Shown here: positions 35,404 to 47,150 of the stretch, one piece after another
How positions within the stretch are numbered: the first letter of the stretch is position 1
Layout: every line of letters begins with the position of its first letter
From: Molossus alvarezi
Lineage: Eukaryota; Chordata; Mammalia; Chiroptera; Molossidae
Assembly: GCA_037176705.1 (NCBI GenBank)
Contig: CM073895.1
Span: 124,001 to 188,000, forward strand
Direction: 5' to 3'
DNA: 64,000 bases
Position numbers and translations under genes: made by a program
The notes under the pieces: model-generated
Told to the model about the DNA's origin: nothing
What the model saw: the letters and a program-made list of their open reading frames with translations, nothing else
Database searches by the model: none

Positions 35404-36100
35404 TGTATTGGAACAGTGAGCCGGACAGAGGACACCACAGGCAGAGGTTCAAATTAAGGAGTCTCTATTGCAAAGGCCGGTGACTGCAAGGGGGGCATGT
35501 GCTCTCCAAATCTCACAGCCTCGAGTGAGCTCAGAGATAAGCTTTTAAAGGTGAAAGCCACATCCTTCTTGGACCCTGAAGAAGGTACTATCCTGCACGA
35601 GCAATTGTTACAGAAGCTGAGATGAGCACGGTAAGCTATCTGGGGCAGACATATGGAGTTGCTATTTCCCAGAACTTGTATGAGGGGCCTACCTGAAACT
35701 CCTTGCTGTTTCTGTTCTCATGAACACTAGAAAAAACAACTGTTTATTACACAGCAAGAACCGAAATGGAGGACAGAGAGAAGATGGAGTCACTTAGGTA
35801 GCTCAGAAGGACCTCTGACACCTCCACAAAGATTCTTAGTCACCTAAGAACACCCGAGATTCGGGCTGAAAGGAGGACTTGCCCTTTATCTTCAGAGGGA
35901 ACGAGTTCAGCTCTCATTTATGCAGCAAAGGTCTTTGCTCAGACTCTTAGAAAGCAATTCCAATGGAAACTCCAAATGCAAAAGCCAGCCACCATTTTCC
36001 CTCCAGTCTTCCCTTAGCCTGGGCTCTGTCAACCTTCACCCTGTCAGGTCCATATGTGGCCCCTTTTTGCCCACAAAGTTACACAAAGGAAGGGCTTAAT
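35404..36100 (-). mobile_element. 5' LTR of the minus-strand gammaretrovirus-like ERV
   Basis: The LTR end is the CCAATACA motif at 35404-35411 (plus-strand TGTATTGG). Upstream on the minus strand are a TTTAAAAG box (35542-35550) and a poly(A)-signal variant, AATAGA for AATAAA, near 35464-35470. CTCCATCTTCTCTCTGTCCTCC near 35775-35790 is typical LTR U3 sequence. The outer edge is not resolved. Confidence 0.6.
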
Positions 36101-36223
36101 TAAGGTAGAAGAGTCAGGGTCCAAAAGGGCTCTTGGAGACAGGTTCAGGGGGTTAGCCAGCAGAAGTCTCATAGAGACCTTTAGAGTAGGAGACAAAAAG
36201 CAATGGTAAGAAATAAGAGAAGG

Positions 36224-36383
36224 GCCCTGGCTGGTTTGGCTCAGCAGTCAGAGCATCAGCCTGTGGTCCAGAGAGACCCGGGTTCGGTTCCCGCTAAGGG
36301 CATGTACCTTGGCTGCACTTTGTCCTCGGCCCCCGGTTGAGTTGTGTGGGTGGCAGCCACTCGATGTGTCCCTTTCACATCGA

Positions 36384-36434
<51 letters not shown>

Positions 36435-36500
36435 TTCTCTCCCTCCTGCTCTATCTGAACGAAAAATGAAAAAAATGTTCTCAGGTGAGGATAAAAAAAA
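36224..36500 (+). mobile_element. Ves SINE next to the ERV LTR
   Basis: It is bounded by a perfect 16 bp duplication AAGAAATAAGAGAAGG at 36208-36223 and 36501-36516. It has a long (TC)n tract (about 36388-36431) and a young-type tail. Confidence 0.95.
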
Positions 36501-36516
36501 AAGAAATAAGAGAAGG

Positions 36517-37359
36517 TGTGCTCAAGTAACAGTGCACACTGTATCCTTCATCTCAAGGGTTTGACCTGTTTGGTAAAGGTGACACTTTTGGGAGAGAACT
36601 CAGGGGAATATCTCAATATAATATACATAAACTTTCCAGGTGTGTCCTTTTGAAGACAGTCTGCAGACAAAGGACTTGGAGAGAAGAACAAATCCCCGGA
36701 GTCCGTGGGAGTTCAGTGGGAGTTCAGTGACTCTCCTCAGGAGCTGTTTCTGCCCATATTATCCATCACAGGAATCTGCCTGTCCTGCTAGTCTACATAG
36801 AGTCCACATGCCCTCTCCCCCAGAAAGGGACTGAAGAGGGCAGTGAAAAATTCTAAGCCTGTGGGGTCAGTGCTGGGAGCCATCAGGCATGTGTCACATT
36901 CATCTGCTCAGGCTCAATTGGACACCTGTAAGAAGGGGTTCTCTTGGTCATCAGGTCAGGTGACAGAAGTCAGCACCTGAGAGACTCCAGTCTCCAACCT
37001 CCATTCAATTCCATGCAGAACAGCAAAAAAGGGCAGCGATAGAGAGGAGAAACAGGACTATGGTCTCCAGGAAAACAACCTACTGGGTGATCAGGGCTGG
37101 AGATGGACCAGTGTTTGCTTTCTCATAGTGTGCTGTGTTGCTCAGACATTTGCTTGACACTGGCAGGCCACCAAAGGCAATCTTGCCCACTCCGAGACTG
37201 GTGTATCCTGTTAAAGGAATCTTCAAGCAGCAGCCACCCTGATGGCGCTTAAATGGCTGACCCATGCCTGCAGAAGGTGGCCCATAGGGAGACCAAAAGT
37301 CCTGGTTTCGTATCTTGAAGAATGGTCTCCACACTAGTCACTTTTGAGTGGCTGACAGG
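36517..37359. other. Unassigned segment between two ERVs
   Basis: I see no gene or repeat that I can name. A short direct repeat, GGGAGTTCAGT, occurs twice at about 36708-36730. Confidence 0.4.
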
Positions 37360-37717
37360 TGTTAACTTTAACTTCCATATTACTACCCCAGCCTCTTATT
37401 GTTTAACCTCGCCCCAAGCCCCTTATTCCAGGAAACCAAAGCTTATTGCTCCAGCCAGGTGGAACAGTATCCTGAAACCCCCACCCAAACCTAAACAACT
37501 GCTCAATGAGAAGAACAACTCTCGGAAAGACCCCAGCCCCGACCAATCAAGAATGATGACGACTCCTTGGTGGGGCAACCACCCACCCCAGCCCTAAGTT
37601 TAAAAACCCTTCGTCTGTACAAACCAGCTGCTGCGCTCTACTTGGAGGCAGCCCAGCAGGTATTTCCCTCAATAAACCTGCACTTCATGGTTACTCAGCT
37701 CCATCTGTTCTTATATA
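37360..37717 (+). mobile_element. 5' LTR of the Phe-type ERV
   Basis: It starts TGTTAACTTTAACTTCC and carries a TTTAAAAA box at 37599-37606 and an AATAAA at 37671-37676. It ends just before the PBS; the expected terminal CA is mutated (TTATATA where the 3' LTR has TTATAACA). Confidence 0.85.
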
Positions 37718-37718
37718 A

Positions 37719-37736
37719 TGGTGCCAAAACCCGGGA
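37719..37736 (+). promoter_or_regulatory. Primer binding site, tRNA-Phe type
   Basis: TGGTGCCAAAACCCGGGA differs at one base from the complement of the tRNA-Phe 3' end (TGGTGCCGAAACCCGGGA). It lies directly after the 5' LTR. HERV-F is the human group with this primer; a shared lineage is inference. Confidence 0.8.
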
Positions 37737-38189
37737 CAGGAGCTTGGTAGCCTGGACAATCCCCGGCACAGACCACCCTTACTACCTGGGAAGCAGTGGG
37801 CTGCAGTAGCTCACCCGGGCTAACTCCCAGATTCTGGGTGAACTGTGGTTTGGGTTGATTGACCGGCTCCAACCCATCCTGGACTCCCTTCTACCTGCTG
37901 AAACAGGAGGTATGAAATTTCTTCCTCCCCTCTCCGGTGGACCTTCTAAATTTTAGGCCCCCCACTCTCTCTCACACACACTCTTTCTCTATTCTCTCTA
38001 ATTTTTTCACCTATGCGTGGTTTTGATTTTGACTCATCCCTACCAAGTGGCCTATTCATCTCGCTTTCGCTTCAAAATCTGGGTACCCAGTCAGGTCTCT
38101 CGCTACTTGGACATTCAAGTCAGGGTGATGACTCCTGAGGCCTTGATTGGAGATGGGGATGCCCTCTCCTGTCATTGCCTCTCTACAAA

Positions 38190-39770
38190 ATGGGGTCATC
38201 TCAATCAAAACCGCCTCACTCAAGCCCCCTTGGCTGTCTACTGAAAAATCTAAACAACCTCAGCCTCTCTGATTTGAGGCCTCGCAAACTCATATTCCTC
38301 TGCAATACGGCCTGGCCCCAATATAAACTCAACAATAACTCTCAATGGCCAGAAAATGGCACTTTTGACTTCAATATTCTAAGAGACTTAGATCATTTCT
38401 GCCATTGGATAGGCAAGGCCTCAGAAATTCCTTACATGAAGGCTTTCTTCTCTCTCTGCTCATACCCTTCCCTTTGCTCCACCTGCTCCACATACCAAGT
38501 CCTTCTAGCCCAATGCCCAAGCCCCCTGCCTTCGACTGATTCTTTTGACCTCAAGACCACTCAGCCCCAACTCCTCCTCCTCCTCCTGCCCCAGATACAC
38601 CACTTTCTCCCGCCTTACCAACCACTCTGCCTCCATCTTATCCGAATACCTCTTCTCTTCCACCAGATGAGACTTCCCCCACATCCCTCCGCGTTCTCCA
38701 TCCATGTAAGCCTCCCCATCCCAGCCTATATCCACTCCATGGGGTTGCGGGAGCTGAGAAGATAGTCTGCGTAGCCATCCCCTTCTCCCTCTCTGACTTA
38801 TCCCAAATTGAATGCCGCCTTGGCTCCTTCTCCTCTGATCCCGACACCTACATCAAGGATTTCCAATACCTCACTCAATCATATGATCTTACCTGGCATG
38901 ATCTTTCTATCATTCTTACTCTCTCCCTCTCTGCACATAATAAAAATCGGGTGTGGGCAACTGCCCAGCAAGTAGCAGATGAGGCACATGCCTGGGACAA
39001 TAACCTCCCTCTGGGTGGGTGGAGCAGTCCCCCCGATGACCCAAATTGGAACTATCATATTGGCCATACTAATTGTAGGAACATGACCATCTTATAGACT
39101 ACCTTCTTCAGGCCTTAGAAAAACTTGCCAGTAAGGCTGTCAATTATGACAAAACAAAGAAATCATTCAGAGGCCCCAAGAAAATCTGGGAGAATTCCTA
39201 GAACGACTCTCCCAGGCCTTTTGTAGATACACTTGTATGGACCCCACCACCCCCTCCACTCCCATTTCATCTCCCAATCTGTCCCTGACATTAGACGCAA
39301 ACTCAAAAACTTGAGGATGGACTCAAGACACCTCAGAGAGAGCTCTTACATATTTCCCTTAAGGTCTTTAACAACTGGGAGGGAACAGAGAGGGAAGAGC
39401 AACAGAAAAGACAACAGGAGAACTACCTTGTGCTGGCAAGATCCCTTCAAGGGAACACTGGTCCGAAGGGCCGAGGCTCTAGGAGACAACCTCCTCAGTC
39501 AAGTCCTCCTGGTCCCTGCTTCAAATGCAAACAAATGGGCCACTGGGCGAGACAGTGCCCAAACCCTCGCCCCCCACCAGAGCCTTGCCCACACTGTCAC
39601 CATGAGGGCCACTGGGGAATTGATTGCCCCAAACACCAAAGGGCATTCGGGTCAACCTTTCCCAACAACGCCCCATCCAGGTCAGTAACAGACTTTCTGG
39701 GACTGGGGCAGAGGACTGAGGAGGCCCTGGGACACCAGCCCCAGTACATATTACCAACAGTGAGCCCAGG
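38190..39770 (+). pseudogene. Phe-type ERV gag relic
   Basis: It begins at 38190 (MGSSQSKPPHSSPL) with an N-myristoylation-type Gly. MA runs to about 38500. A proline-rich segment follows (38500-38760). CA is broken into frames at 38760-39400. NC has two CCHC zinc knuckles at about 39518-39640 (CFKCKQMGHWARQC and CPHCHHEGHWGIDC). Two knuckles set it apart from the two gammaretrovirus-like ERVs here, which have one. Frameshifts near 38765, 39230 and 39430 prevent translation. Confidence 0.85.
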
Positions 39771-40010
39771 GTAAACCTTCACATAGCAGGTAAGGAAATC
39801 TCCTTCCTCATAGACACTGGGGCCACCTTCTCCACCCTCCCGGAATTTAATGGCCCTCTCAGCTCTTCTCAAACCTTCATAGTGGGAATCTCAGGTCAGC
39901 ACTCCTGGCCCCTTATTATACCTCCTATAACTTGTATCTTAGATGGAACCTCATTTACACATTAATTTCTAGTCATGCCTCAATGTCCGACCCCCCTTCT
40001 GAGATGGGAC
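39771..40010 (+). pseudogene. Phe-type ERV protease relic
   Basis: The aspartic protease motif FLIDTGATFSTLP is intact near 39808-39848. The distal MPQCPTPLLRWDIL segment (39975-40015) follows after an in-frame stop near 39965. Beyond about 40020 the expected RT is missing; only weak residual sequence remains before the 3' LTR. Confidence 0.8.
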
Positions 40011-40408
40011 ATTTTAAACAAATTCCATACTACCCTCCAAAGATACCTACAACCCTATCTCAAAGTATTAAAATATTCTGCTTGCTGGACGACAGCCAGA
40101 CCCCCTATTCCTCCAATCTCTCTTCTTCCTTTCCCATTTTCCCTCTATTGTTAACCCCCAAGTTTGGGACACTAGTCAGCCTTCCGTAGCAACACACCAT
40201 ACCCCATCTCAATTAATTTCAAAAACATCTCTCTTTTCTGATGTACCCTTGGGTGACCCCCCAGGAGGAGCAACCCATAGGAAGAACAGCAGGAAGTAGC
40301 TACAGAAGAACACTCTTGCCCGAGAGGCCCTCCCTAGGGGTCAACCCAAAATTTCGAACACAAACTTTTTTTAACCTTCCAACTTATACTAACTAAGAGT
40401 CGGGAAAT

Positions 40409-40771
40409 GTTTACTTTAACTTCCATAGTACTACCCAAGCCTCTTATTGTTTAACCTCGCCCCAAGCCCCTTATTCCAGGAAACCAAAGCTTATCGCTCC
40501 GGCCAGGTGGAACAGTGTCCTGAAACCCCCACCCAAACCTAGACAGCCTCTCAATGAGAAGAACAACTCTCAGAAAGACCCCAGCCCCGACCAATCAAGA
40601 ATGACCTTGACTCCTCAGCATGGCAACCACCCACCCACCCCAGCCCTAAGTTTAAAACCCCTAAGAATGTACAAACCAGCAGCTGCGCCCTAATAGGAGG
40701 CAGCCTGGCAGGTGTTTCCCTCAATAAATCTGCACTTCCTGGTGACTCAACTCCATCCCATTCTTATAACA
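40409..40771 (+). mobile_element. 3' LTR of the Phe-type ERV
   Basis: It starts TGTTTACTTTAACTTCC, has AATAAA at 40723-40728, and ends TTCTTATAACA. Compared with the 5' LTR it shows scattered substitutions and small indels, so the provirus is not recent. Confidence 0.85.
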
Positions 40772-42030
40772 GGGTCCCGATGTTTGTCCTTCCAAATGAA
40801 AGTAAAAGAGCAAAGCTAAATATAAAGTCCATTTATCTTACCGTTTCTGACAATCCCACATTAGTCCCCAAGGATGAAACCAAGCAGCAGTGTCTGGATG
40901 CGTCCTCTCGCAAAACTGGAGAGTTCACAAAGAGTAGATGAAAGGAAAGTGGATTTGACTCACCACAGCAGGGAGGGGACCAAGAAGGTTTCCCATGGGG
41001 CTCTGTTGTCTAGGGAAAGACATCTACTTTGCAAGCCTGTGATTGGTCCTTTCAAAGAATTCTGCCTTAGTGATGTCCATACACTTTAAAGCTTGTGGTT
41101 TGCCTGACTGGGTTCAGCCCTATGTCATCTATAGGAGCCTAAGTGGGTTCTCGTCATGATAACTTTAACTTATCCCAGGCTATGAGTGAGCAGGAGGGGA
41201 AACATGCTGGGAGCAACCCTGTGCTTCCTTTAGGTTCCCCCAAATCCAGTCTTTGATTTCTACAATCCTTTTTCAGGTGACCTGACTTTCTGCAGTGGGA
41301 ATATTCTACTTTTGCAGCAGAGCTCACTCAGCAATCCCATTTGCTTGCTCCCAGACACAAGCAGGTATGTTACTTGGAACACATCAGAATTACCAGCACT
41401 GTGTTCTTTAACAGTAAATAAAAATCCTTTGCTAACCCATCAGGGTCCCACATGAAGGAATGGATACAATTCCTATTCCCTCTTGAAGAAAACCAGCCTT
41501 TCTAGGGGTTTTGTTATGTGATTAACCTGTACTTGTTCCAAGAACTTCTATTGTGCAATTCTATTAATGCGGACTGAGAGTTTCTGACCTTGAAGGCAAA
41601 ATTTGCCTATCTCATTTTAGTTGTATTTTCATATTTGCAGAATCCAAATAAACATCCAGATATGCTGTGTACTGATTTGCTTCCTGGGAGCTGAGCCCCA
41701 AATAATATCAAACTCAGCCCTCCCTTCCATGGTCCCATCCCTCACTGTCGAACCTGCCTCTATCTCCCCACTCTGGTGCATGAAAAGGAGCATATCCAGT
41801 GATCAGTGTCATGCTTTTGTCAGTTTCACCTTTAAAAAAGATCACCAGAAAGGAACTTGAACAGAGACTGCTCTGCCCGGGCAGGGGCTGGAGTAATTTC
41901 AGGGATCCTCGGGTGGGGAATATAAGATCTTGCAAAGTATTGGCTGCCTATGAATTACTAGGCCTTGCTGAGAGTCTCAGGTTTCCCATTCCACTAGACA
42001 AAAAAATTTCCTAGCTTTTTAGTAACCTGA
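40772..42030. other. Unassigned segment
   Basis: I recognise no gene or repeat. The 71-81 codon frames on both strands have no known domain. Confidence 0.4.
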
Positions 42031-42430
42031 CTCAACTCCATAAACATGGGACTCCTATTAGTATTGAATTCAACACAGTGACTTTCAGTTGACAGACACC
42101 AGATGCCTGAGCCAAAATCAGTGTCCTAGACACAGGCCCTGGATGCTGTAACCTAGACCCAGGACTGGACCCAAACCCAAATCGGTGCCCCCGGGCCCTG
42201 GGCCACAAGCTTGAATTTGTTTTCCAGACCCAAACCCACCAACCAGTGCAAAATCCTGAAACCAGAGGCCAGAGACTGTCCCTAGACTCTGCATGCTGGA
42301 TTCCACACACCAGAAAATGAATCTGTGGCTGCCAATGGACCCAACATACAAACCCAGGACACGAACTAATACCTAAAGACACACCAAACCCCAGACAAAC
42401 AGCCAGATGGAGATTTTACCTTAATGTACA
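42031..42430 (+). repeat. Unidentified interspersed repeat, second CCAGAC-type copy
   Basis: GGGACTCCTATTAGTATTGAATTC, then ACAGACACCAGATGCCTGAGCC and GTCCTAGACACAGGCCCTGG, parallel the order at 26825-26960 and 28815-28930. It is followed by a run of GACCC/CCAGG repeats up to about 42530 (CAGACCCCAGACCCCAGGCCCCAGG). Confidence 0.5.
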
Positions 42431-42599
42431 GACACTAGACATAAAGCATGGGTCCAAAACCACAACACCATAGCCACAATCTGGTCTCGGAGCCAGACCC
42501 CAGACCCCAGGCCCCAGGCCCCAGGAGCCAGACACACGAACTGAACCGGATCCTCACAACTCAAACAAACCCATGATTGAATAAGAAATCCAAAAAAGT

Positions 42600-43198
42600 G
42601 CATCTCTAAGTCCAAGGAGCTATCTTAACCACAATAATATTTTCATATCAATGTAAATGTAAAATAGAAATAAATGCCTCTCAGAACTTCAGAATTCTAC
42701 CAAACCCTGCACCAATAGATCCAAAAGGCTAAGAAAGTAAACAAAAATGAGACTCATCTGTCCCGGCAGATGTTCATGACCTGTCAGCATCAGCAGTTCC
42801 AGAAGCTAGCAATGTCTCAGCCATTAGTGTAAGAACTGTGAGTGGTTTAAAGAAAAATGTAATTACTTTCCTCACACCTTATCAACTCTAAGAGCTGGGC
42901 TAATAATTTTTAAAAACATTATGAGATTAACAGGATAAATTCCACACTTAATGTGTACACGAGGGAAACTCACATACAAATCAACACCAAAGACAAAAAG
43001 TCCTGTGGGGTACATAGGACCTTTGGGAAATTAAAGAACATGGTCTTGGACTGTAGAGGAAAATGGGGTAAAATGCAGGCAATTTGGTAACAGTGCAGCA
43101 TGTGGCCTTTTAATGTAGTTTAGGCAGCAACAGAAACTAAAATGTAGAGGAATTAAGGGGAAGGGGCCAACAAACTCCTGCTCCCAGTTCTCATGTCT
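42600..43198. other. Unassigned segment
   Basis: AT-rich sequence with nothing recognisable. Confidence 0.4.
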
Positions 43199-43211
43199 AA
43201 ACCTAAGGTAA

Positions 43212-43403
43212 GCGCTAAGGGCATGTACCTCAGTTGCAGTTTGTCCCCGGCCCTGGTTGGTTGAGCGGGTGGCAGCCACTCGATGTGTCTCTTTCACATC
43301 GATGTTTCCCTCTCTCTCTCTTCCTCTCTCTCCCTCCCACTCTCTCTGTACAAAAAATGGAAAAATGTCCTCTGGTGAGGATAAAAAAAAATAAAAATAA
43401 AAA
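43212..43403 (+). mobile_element. 5'-truncated Ves SINE with clean target-site duplication
   Basis: The SINE lacks its tRNA-like head and begins at GCGCTAAGGGCATGTACC. It is still bounded by AAACCTAAGGTAA at 43199-43211 and 43404-43416. Truncation therefore happened during insertion, as for 5'-truncated L1s. Confidence 0.9.
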
Positions 43404-43416
43404 AAACCTAAGGTAA

Positions 43417-44275
43417 AAACGCTCAAGTTCTCTTCCTGAGCCAGGACTTTCCAAGTATATATCTTAGAGAAAAATAAAAACCAATCATAATTTCTATTTT
43501 TTCTTAACAAACAACCTAACCTAAACAAGTCTCAGACAAAACTTTGATCTTCTTAATCCCACTCTTGAAATTTAAGAATAAAAGTTTTACATCCACAAGC
43601 TGAATTAATAGTGTACTCCATATTTCATGGACATAGTCAATCTGTTTGCAATTAGTTACTTTTGTAGAACTGTTCAATATTATTACAGGAATTTGTGACA
43701 TACACTACTCCCAATGTTTACCTGTAAAATTACTTGCTTATGTGAAGGAAAAATAAACCTCCTGTAACGTCAAGAATCTTTGCTGCAGATATGGCACAGG
43801 TTGCTAAAAAAGATGACCAAATGCAGGACATCCATATGTAGAATAACCTCCCTTCTATAAAAGAATCAGAGGTCCTCAAGCATAAGAGGACCAAAAATAA
43901 AATATAAATGTTCACCTATAACACATTCTGCATCAGTGATGATATAAGCTGCCTTGGGTGCCTTTGAAAGAATCCCTGCAAAATAGTACCAGCAGATACT
44001 TACTGGAAAGGTGCTATTCCAAAAATGCACACTGGGTGGCAGCCAAAAAAATTTCCCTCCATTGCTAGTCCAAAGTGTTAAACCAACATCTATTTCGCCC
44101 CCAAGGGGACATTTGGAAATGTATGCAGACATTTGAGAGAGTCTTCAGGGTGGGGTAAAGGGGAATGTCAGTTGCATACAAGAAAGAGGTGGTGAATGTC
44201 AATAAGCACCTACAGTGCAGAGGGCATTCCCTCAGGACAGAGAATTCACTGGCCTTAAAGATCAATAGTTTTCAA
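43417..44275. other. Unassigned segment
   Basis: No recognisable gene or repeat. The last about 30 bp (44276-44304) match an L1 3' end. Confidence 0.4.
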
Positions 44276-44304
44276 AACATCTGTAACAAAAATAAATTAA
44301 TAAA
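44276..44304 (+). mobile_element. Short L1 3'-end fragment directly before L1-C
   Basis: AAAACATCTGTAACAAAAATAAATT is the terminal motif of the L1 3' UTR seen at 18592 and 46807. It sits immediately upstream of the L1-C 5' end, giving a head-to-tail junction. Confidence 0.7.
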
Positions 44305-45128
44305 AATTGAAGGAGTTCCAAAATGGCGGCAGAGTGAATGGAAGCTACACAGACTGTCTCCCAGGAACAAACTGGAATTACAACTAACATAAGGACAAAT
44401 CAACAGGAAAAAGCAACAGAAAAGCAGCTTGTGAAGATCATATAACCAGGGACACTGACTCAATCCTGGTAGGATTGCAAAGGCAAGAGAGGAGAGCTGG
44501 GAGCCCACAGAGAGCAGTGGCCTTAGCTGTGAGCAGCACCCTCAGGTTAAACTCCCAAGCGGCTCCACAGCGCAGTGCCAGGACAGATGCTAAAATAGCC
44601 ACAGCCACTCACCTTGGGCTCCAGCAGAGGGAGAGCGGACTGAACTGGAACTGTGTGGAGACACTTGGGATTTGGAGGGTGCTCAGAGCTTTTATGAGTT
44701 GCAGCCATGCAGGGCAGTGGCCATCTTGCTCCTTCCCAGGGCTCTGGGGAGTGGCAGCAGCCCCTCCCTCAGAGATTCAACCTCACCCAGGTGGTCCATT
44801 GAAATGCAAATTGAGGCTCACTAACAACCAGCATCTGCCCCACCCTCTGGAAATCCCCTTACACTGAGCACCTGAGGAAGTTTTCCATTCAACTGAGAAC
44901 CCAAGGTTCTTCAAGTAACTGCTACTGATAGCCTCCAGGCAAAAAGCTAGAGGATAACTGTACCATTCCTGGACTAGCAACTCTAACCAGGAAAGTAAGA
45001 CTTAAAAGTGGTGTTTAATGTGGGTCCTCCCTCACTCATCCAAACCCAAGAGAGGGAGCCACAAACAGCAGAACACCAACACCCACAGGGAAAATTTGGA
45101 AGGCTCTAAGCCCACTGTGATAGCCAAA

Positions 45129-45980
45129 ATGGTGAAACACAGAAACAAAAACCAAATGAAAGAACAAGAGACCTCTACCGAACATGAGATAAATGTGTAG
45201 CAGTTAAGCAAGTTAACAAACCTAGAATTCACAGCCATGATATTGAGGAAGCTCAGCAGCATTAGTAAGGACATAGAAATGTTAAAAATCAACCAACTGG
45301 AAATTAAAAACCACCAATAAAAAATCAAGAATGACATTTCAGAAATAAAGAACACATTGGAAGGTTTAAACAGCAGAGTAGAGGAAGCTGAGAACCGAAG
45401 ACAAGGTAGAAAAAAATCAACCAGTCAGAAAACCAAAAGGAAAAAACAATTAGAAAACAGAAAGACAGCTTAAGAGAAGTGTGGGACAACAGGAAATGTA
45501 ATAATATTCACATCATAGGAGTCCCTGAAGAAGAAGACAATGAGCAAGGGTTAGAGAATATATTTGAAGACATAGTGACAGAAAACTTCCCTAATTTGGT
45601 GAAGAAAGAAGGCATTCAAGTTCAAGAAGCACAGGGAGCCCCAAGTAAGATGAACCCAAACAGGCCCACACCAAGACACATAGTAATTAACATGCCAAAA
45701 ATTAAAGACAAAGAGAGAATCCTAAAGGCAGCAAGAGGGAAGCAACAGGTTGCCTAAAAAGAAACCCCCGGAGGCTATCAGCTGACTTCTCAAAAGAAAC
45801 ACTACAGGCTAGAATGGAATGGCATAAAGTAATCAAGGTCATGAAAAACAAGGACCTGAATCCAACACTACTCTACCCAGCAAGGCTGTCATTCAAAATG
45901 GAAGGTCAAACAAATGGAAGGTCAAATAAAGAGCTTCCCAGACAAAAAGAGGCTAAGGGAATACATTAGCACCAAACGAG
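45129..45980 (+). pseudogene. L1-C ORF1 relic
   Basis: The frame opens at 45129 (MVKHRNKNQMKEQETSTEHE), and an early TAG stop follows at 45198-45200. The coiled-coil part continues in other frames. The RRM and start of the C-terminal domain are readable at 45479-45757 (NNIHIIGVPEEEDNEQ and NRPTPRHIVINM). The C-terminal end is visible to about 45980. It encoded the L1 RNA chaperone but is now broken. Confidence 0.85.
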
Positions 45981-46744
45981 CACTACAAGAAATGTTAAAA
46001 GGACTGCTGTAATTAGTAGAAGAGATAGGAAGATAAATATAACCAAACTAAACAAAAATGGCAATAAATAAGTACATATCAATAATCACCTTAAATGTAA
46101 ATGGACTGAATGCTCCGATAAAAAGACACAGAGTTGCTGATTGGATAAAAAGCATGACTCATCTATATGTTGTTTACAAGAGACCCACCACACAACAAAA
46201 GACTCACATAGGTTGAAAGTGAAGGGATGGAAAAAAATCTTCCAAGCAAACAGAAAGGAAAAAAACTGGGGTAGCAATACTCATATCTGATAAAATACAT
46301 TTCACAATGAAGGCCATAACTAGAGACAAAGAAGGCCACTACATAATATTGAAAGAATCTATCCAACAGAAAGATATAACCTTGATAAACATATATGCAC
46401 CTAATATAAGAGCACCAAAATATATTCCCCAGAATTAAACCCCAAAACTACAGAATTCACATTCTTCTCAAGTGCACATGGGACATTCTCAAAGATAGAC
46501 CACATGATAGGACACAACCTAAATCTCTGCAAGTTTAAGAAAATTGAAATCATATCAAGCATCTTCTCAGATCACAATGGCATGAAACTAGAAATCAATT
46601 GCAACAAGAACATGCAAAGACATTTCAACACATGGAGCCTAATAGCATGTTATTAAACAATGAATGGGTTACCGAGGAGATAAAAAAAGAAATTAAAAAC
46701 TTCCTGGAAATCAATGAAAATGAACACACAACAACAAAAAATCT

Positions 46745-46850
46745 ATGAAATGCACAGCGTGGGGAGGGAGGATGAGGAGGGATCAGTGGGTGAAAAGGAG
46801 AAAACATCTGTAACAAAAATTAATTAATTTAAAAAATACAAAAATAAAAA
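46745..46850 (+). mobile_element. L1 3'-end fragment inserted in L1-C ORF2
   Basis: GGGGAGGGAGGATGAGGAGGG followed by AAAACATCTGTAACAAAAATTAATT is an L1 3' UTR end. It interrupts ORF2 between endonuclease and RT sequence. AAATCTATG occurs on both sides (46738 and 46855) and may be part of a target-site duplication. It is a strongly 5'-truncated L1 insertion of about 100 bp. Confidence 0.75.
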
Positions 46851-47150
46851 TGGCAAATCTATGGGATGCAGCAAAGGCAGTTCTGAGAGGAACGTTTATG
46901 GCACTACAGGCCTACCTTAAGGAACAAATAAAATTTCTAATAGACTATCTAACCTCACAACTTAAAGAACTAGAAAGCAAACAAAAAGAAAACCACAGCG
47001 CAAGTAGAAGGAAGGAAATACTAAATATCAGAGCAGAAATAAATAACATGAAGACCAAAAAACAATTCAAAGGATCAATGAAAAAAAAAAAGCTGGTTCT
47101 TTGAAAAGATAAACAAGATTGATGGACCCTTAACTAGACTCACCAAGAAA

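Larger units (their letters stand above)
29170..36220 (-). mobile_element. Gammaretrovirus-like provirus, minus strand, 3' part missing
   Basis: Order on the minus strand: LTR (about 36100-35404), primer-binding-like site, leader, gag (34243-32750), pro (32720-32410), RT, RNase H, integrase ending at about 29205. Env and the 3' LTR are absent; sequence changes near 29165. A SINE sits in the leader. All frames are broken, and it is probably older than the 56-62 kb provirus. Confidence 0.9.
37360..40771 (+). mobile_element. Class I ERV with tRNA-Phe-type PBS; gag-pro only between two LTRs
   Basis: Two LTRs (37360-37717 and 40409-40771) share long matches such as CTCGCCCCAAGCCCCTTATTCC and GACCCCAGCCCCGACCAATCAAGAAT. 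The internal part has a Phe-type PBS, a leader, a gag relic, a protease relic and then about 400 bp of unassigned sequence. All of RT, RNase H, integrase and env are missing. The internal length of 2.7 kb is far below the usual 6-8 kb. Confidence 0.9.
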
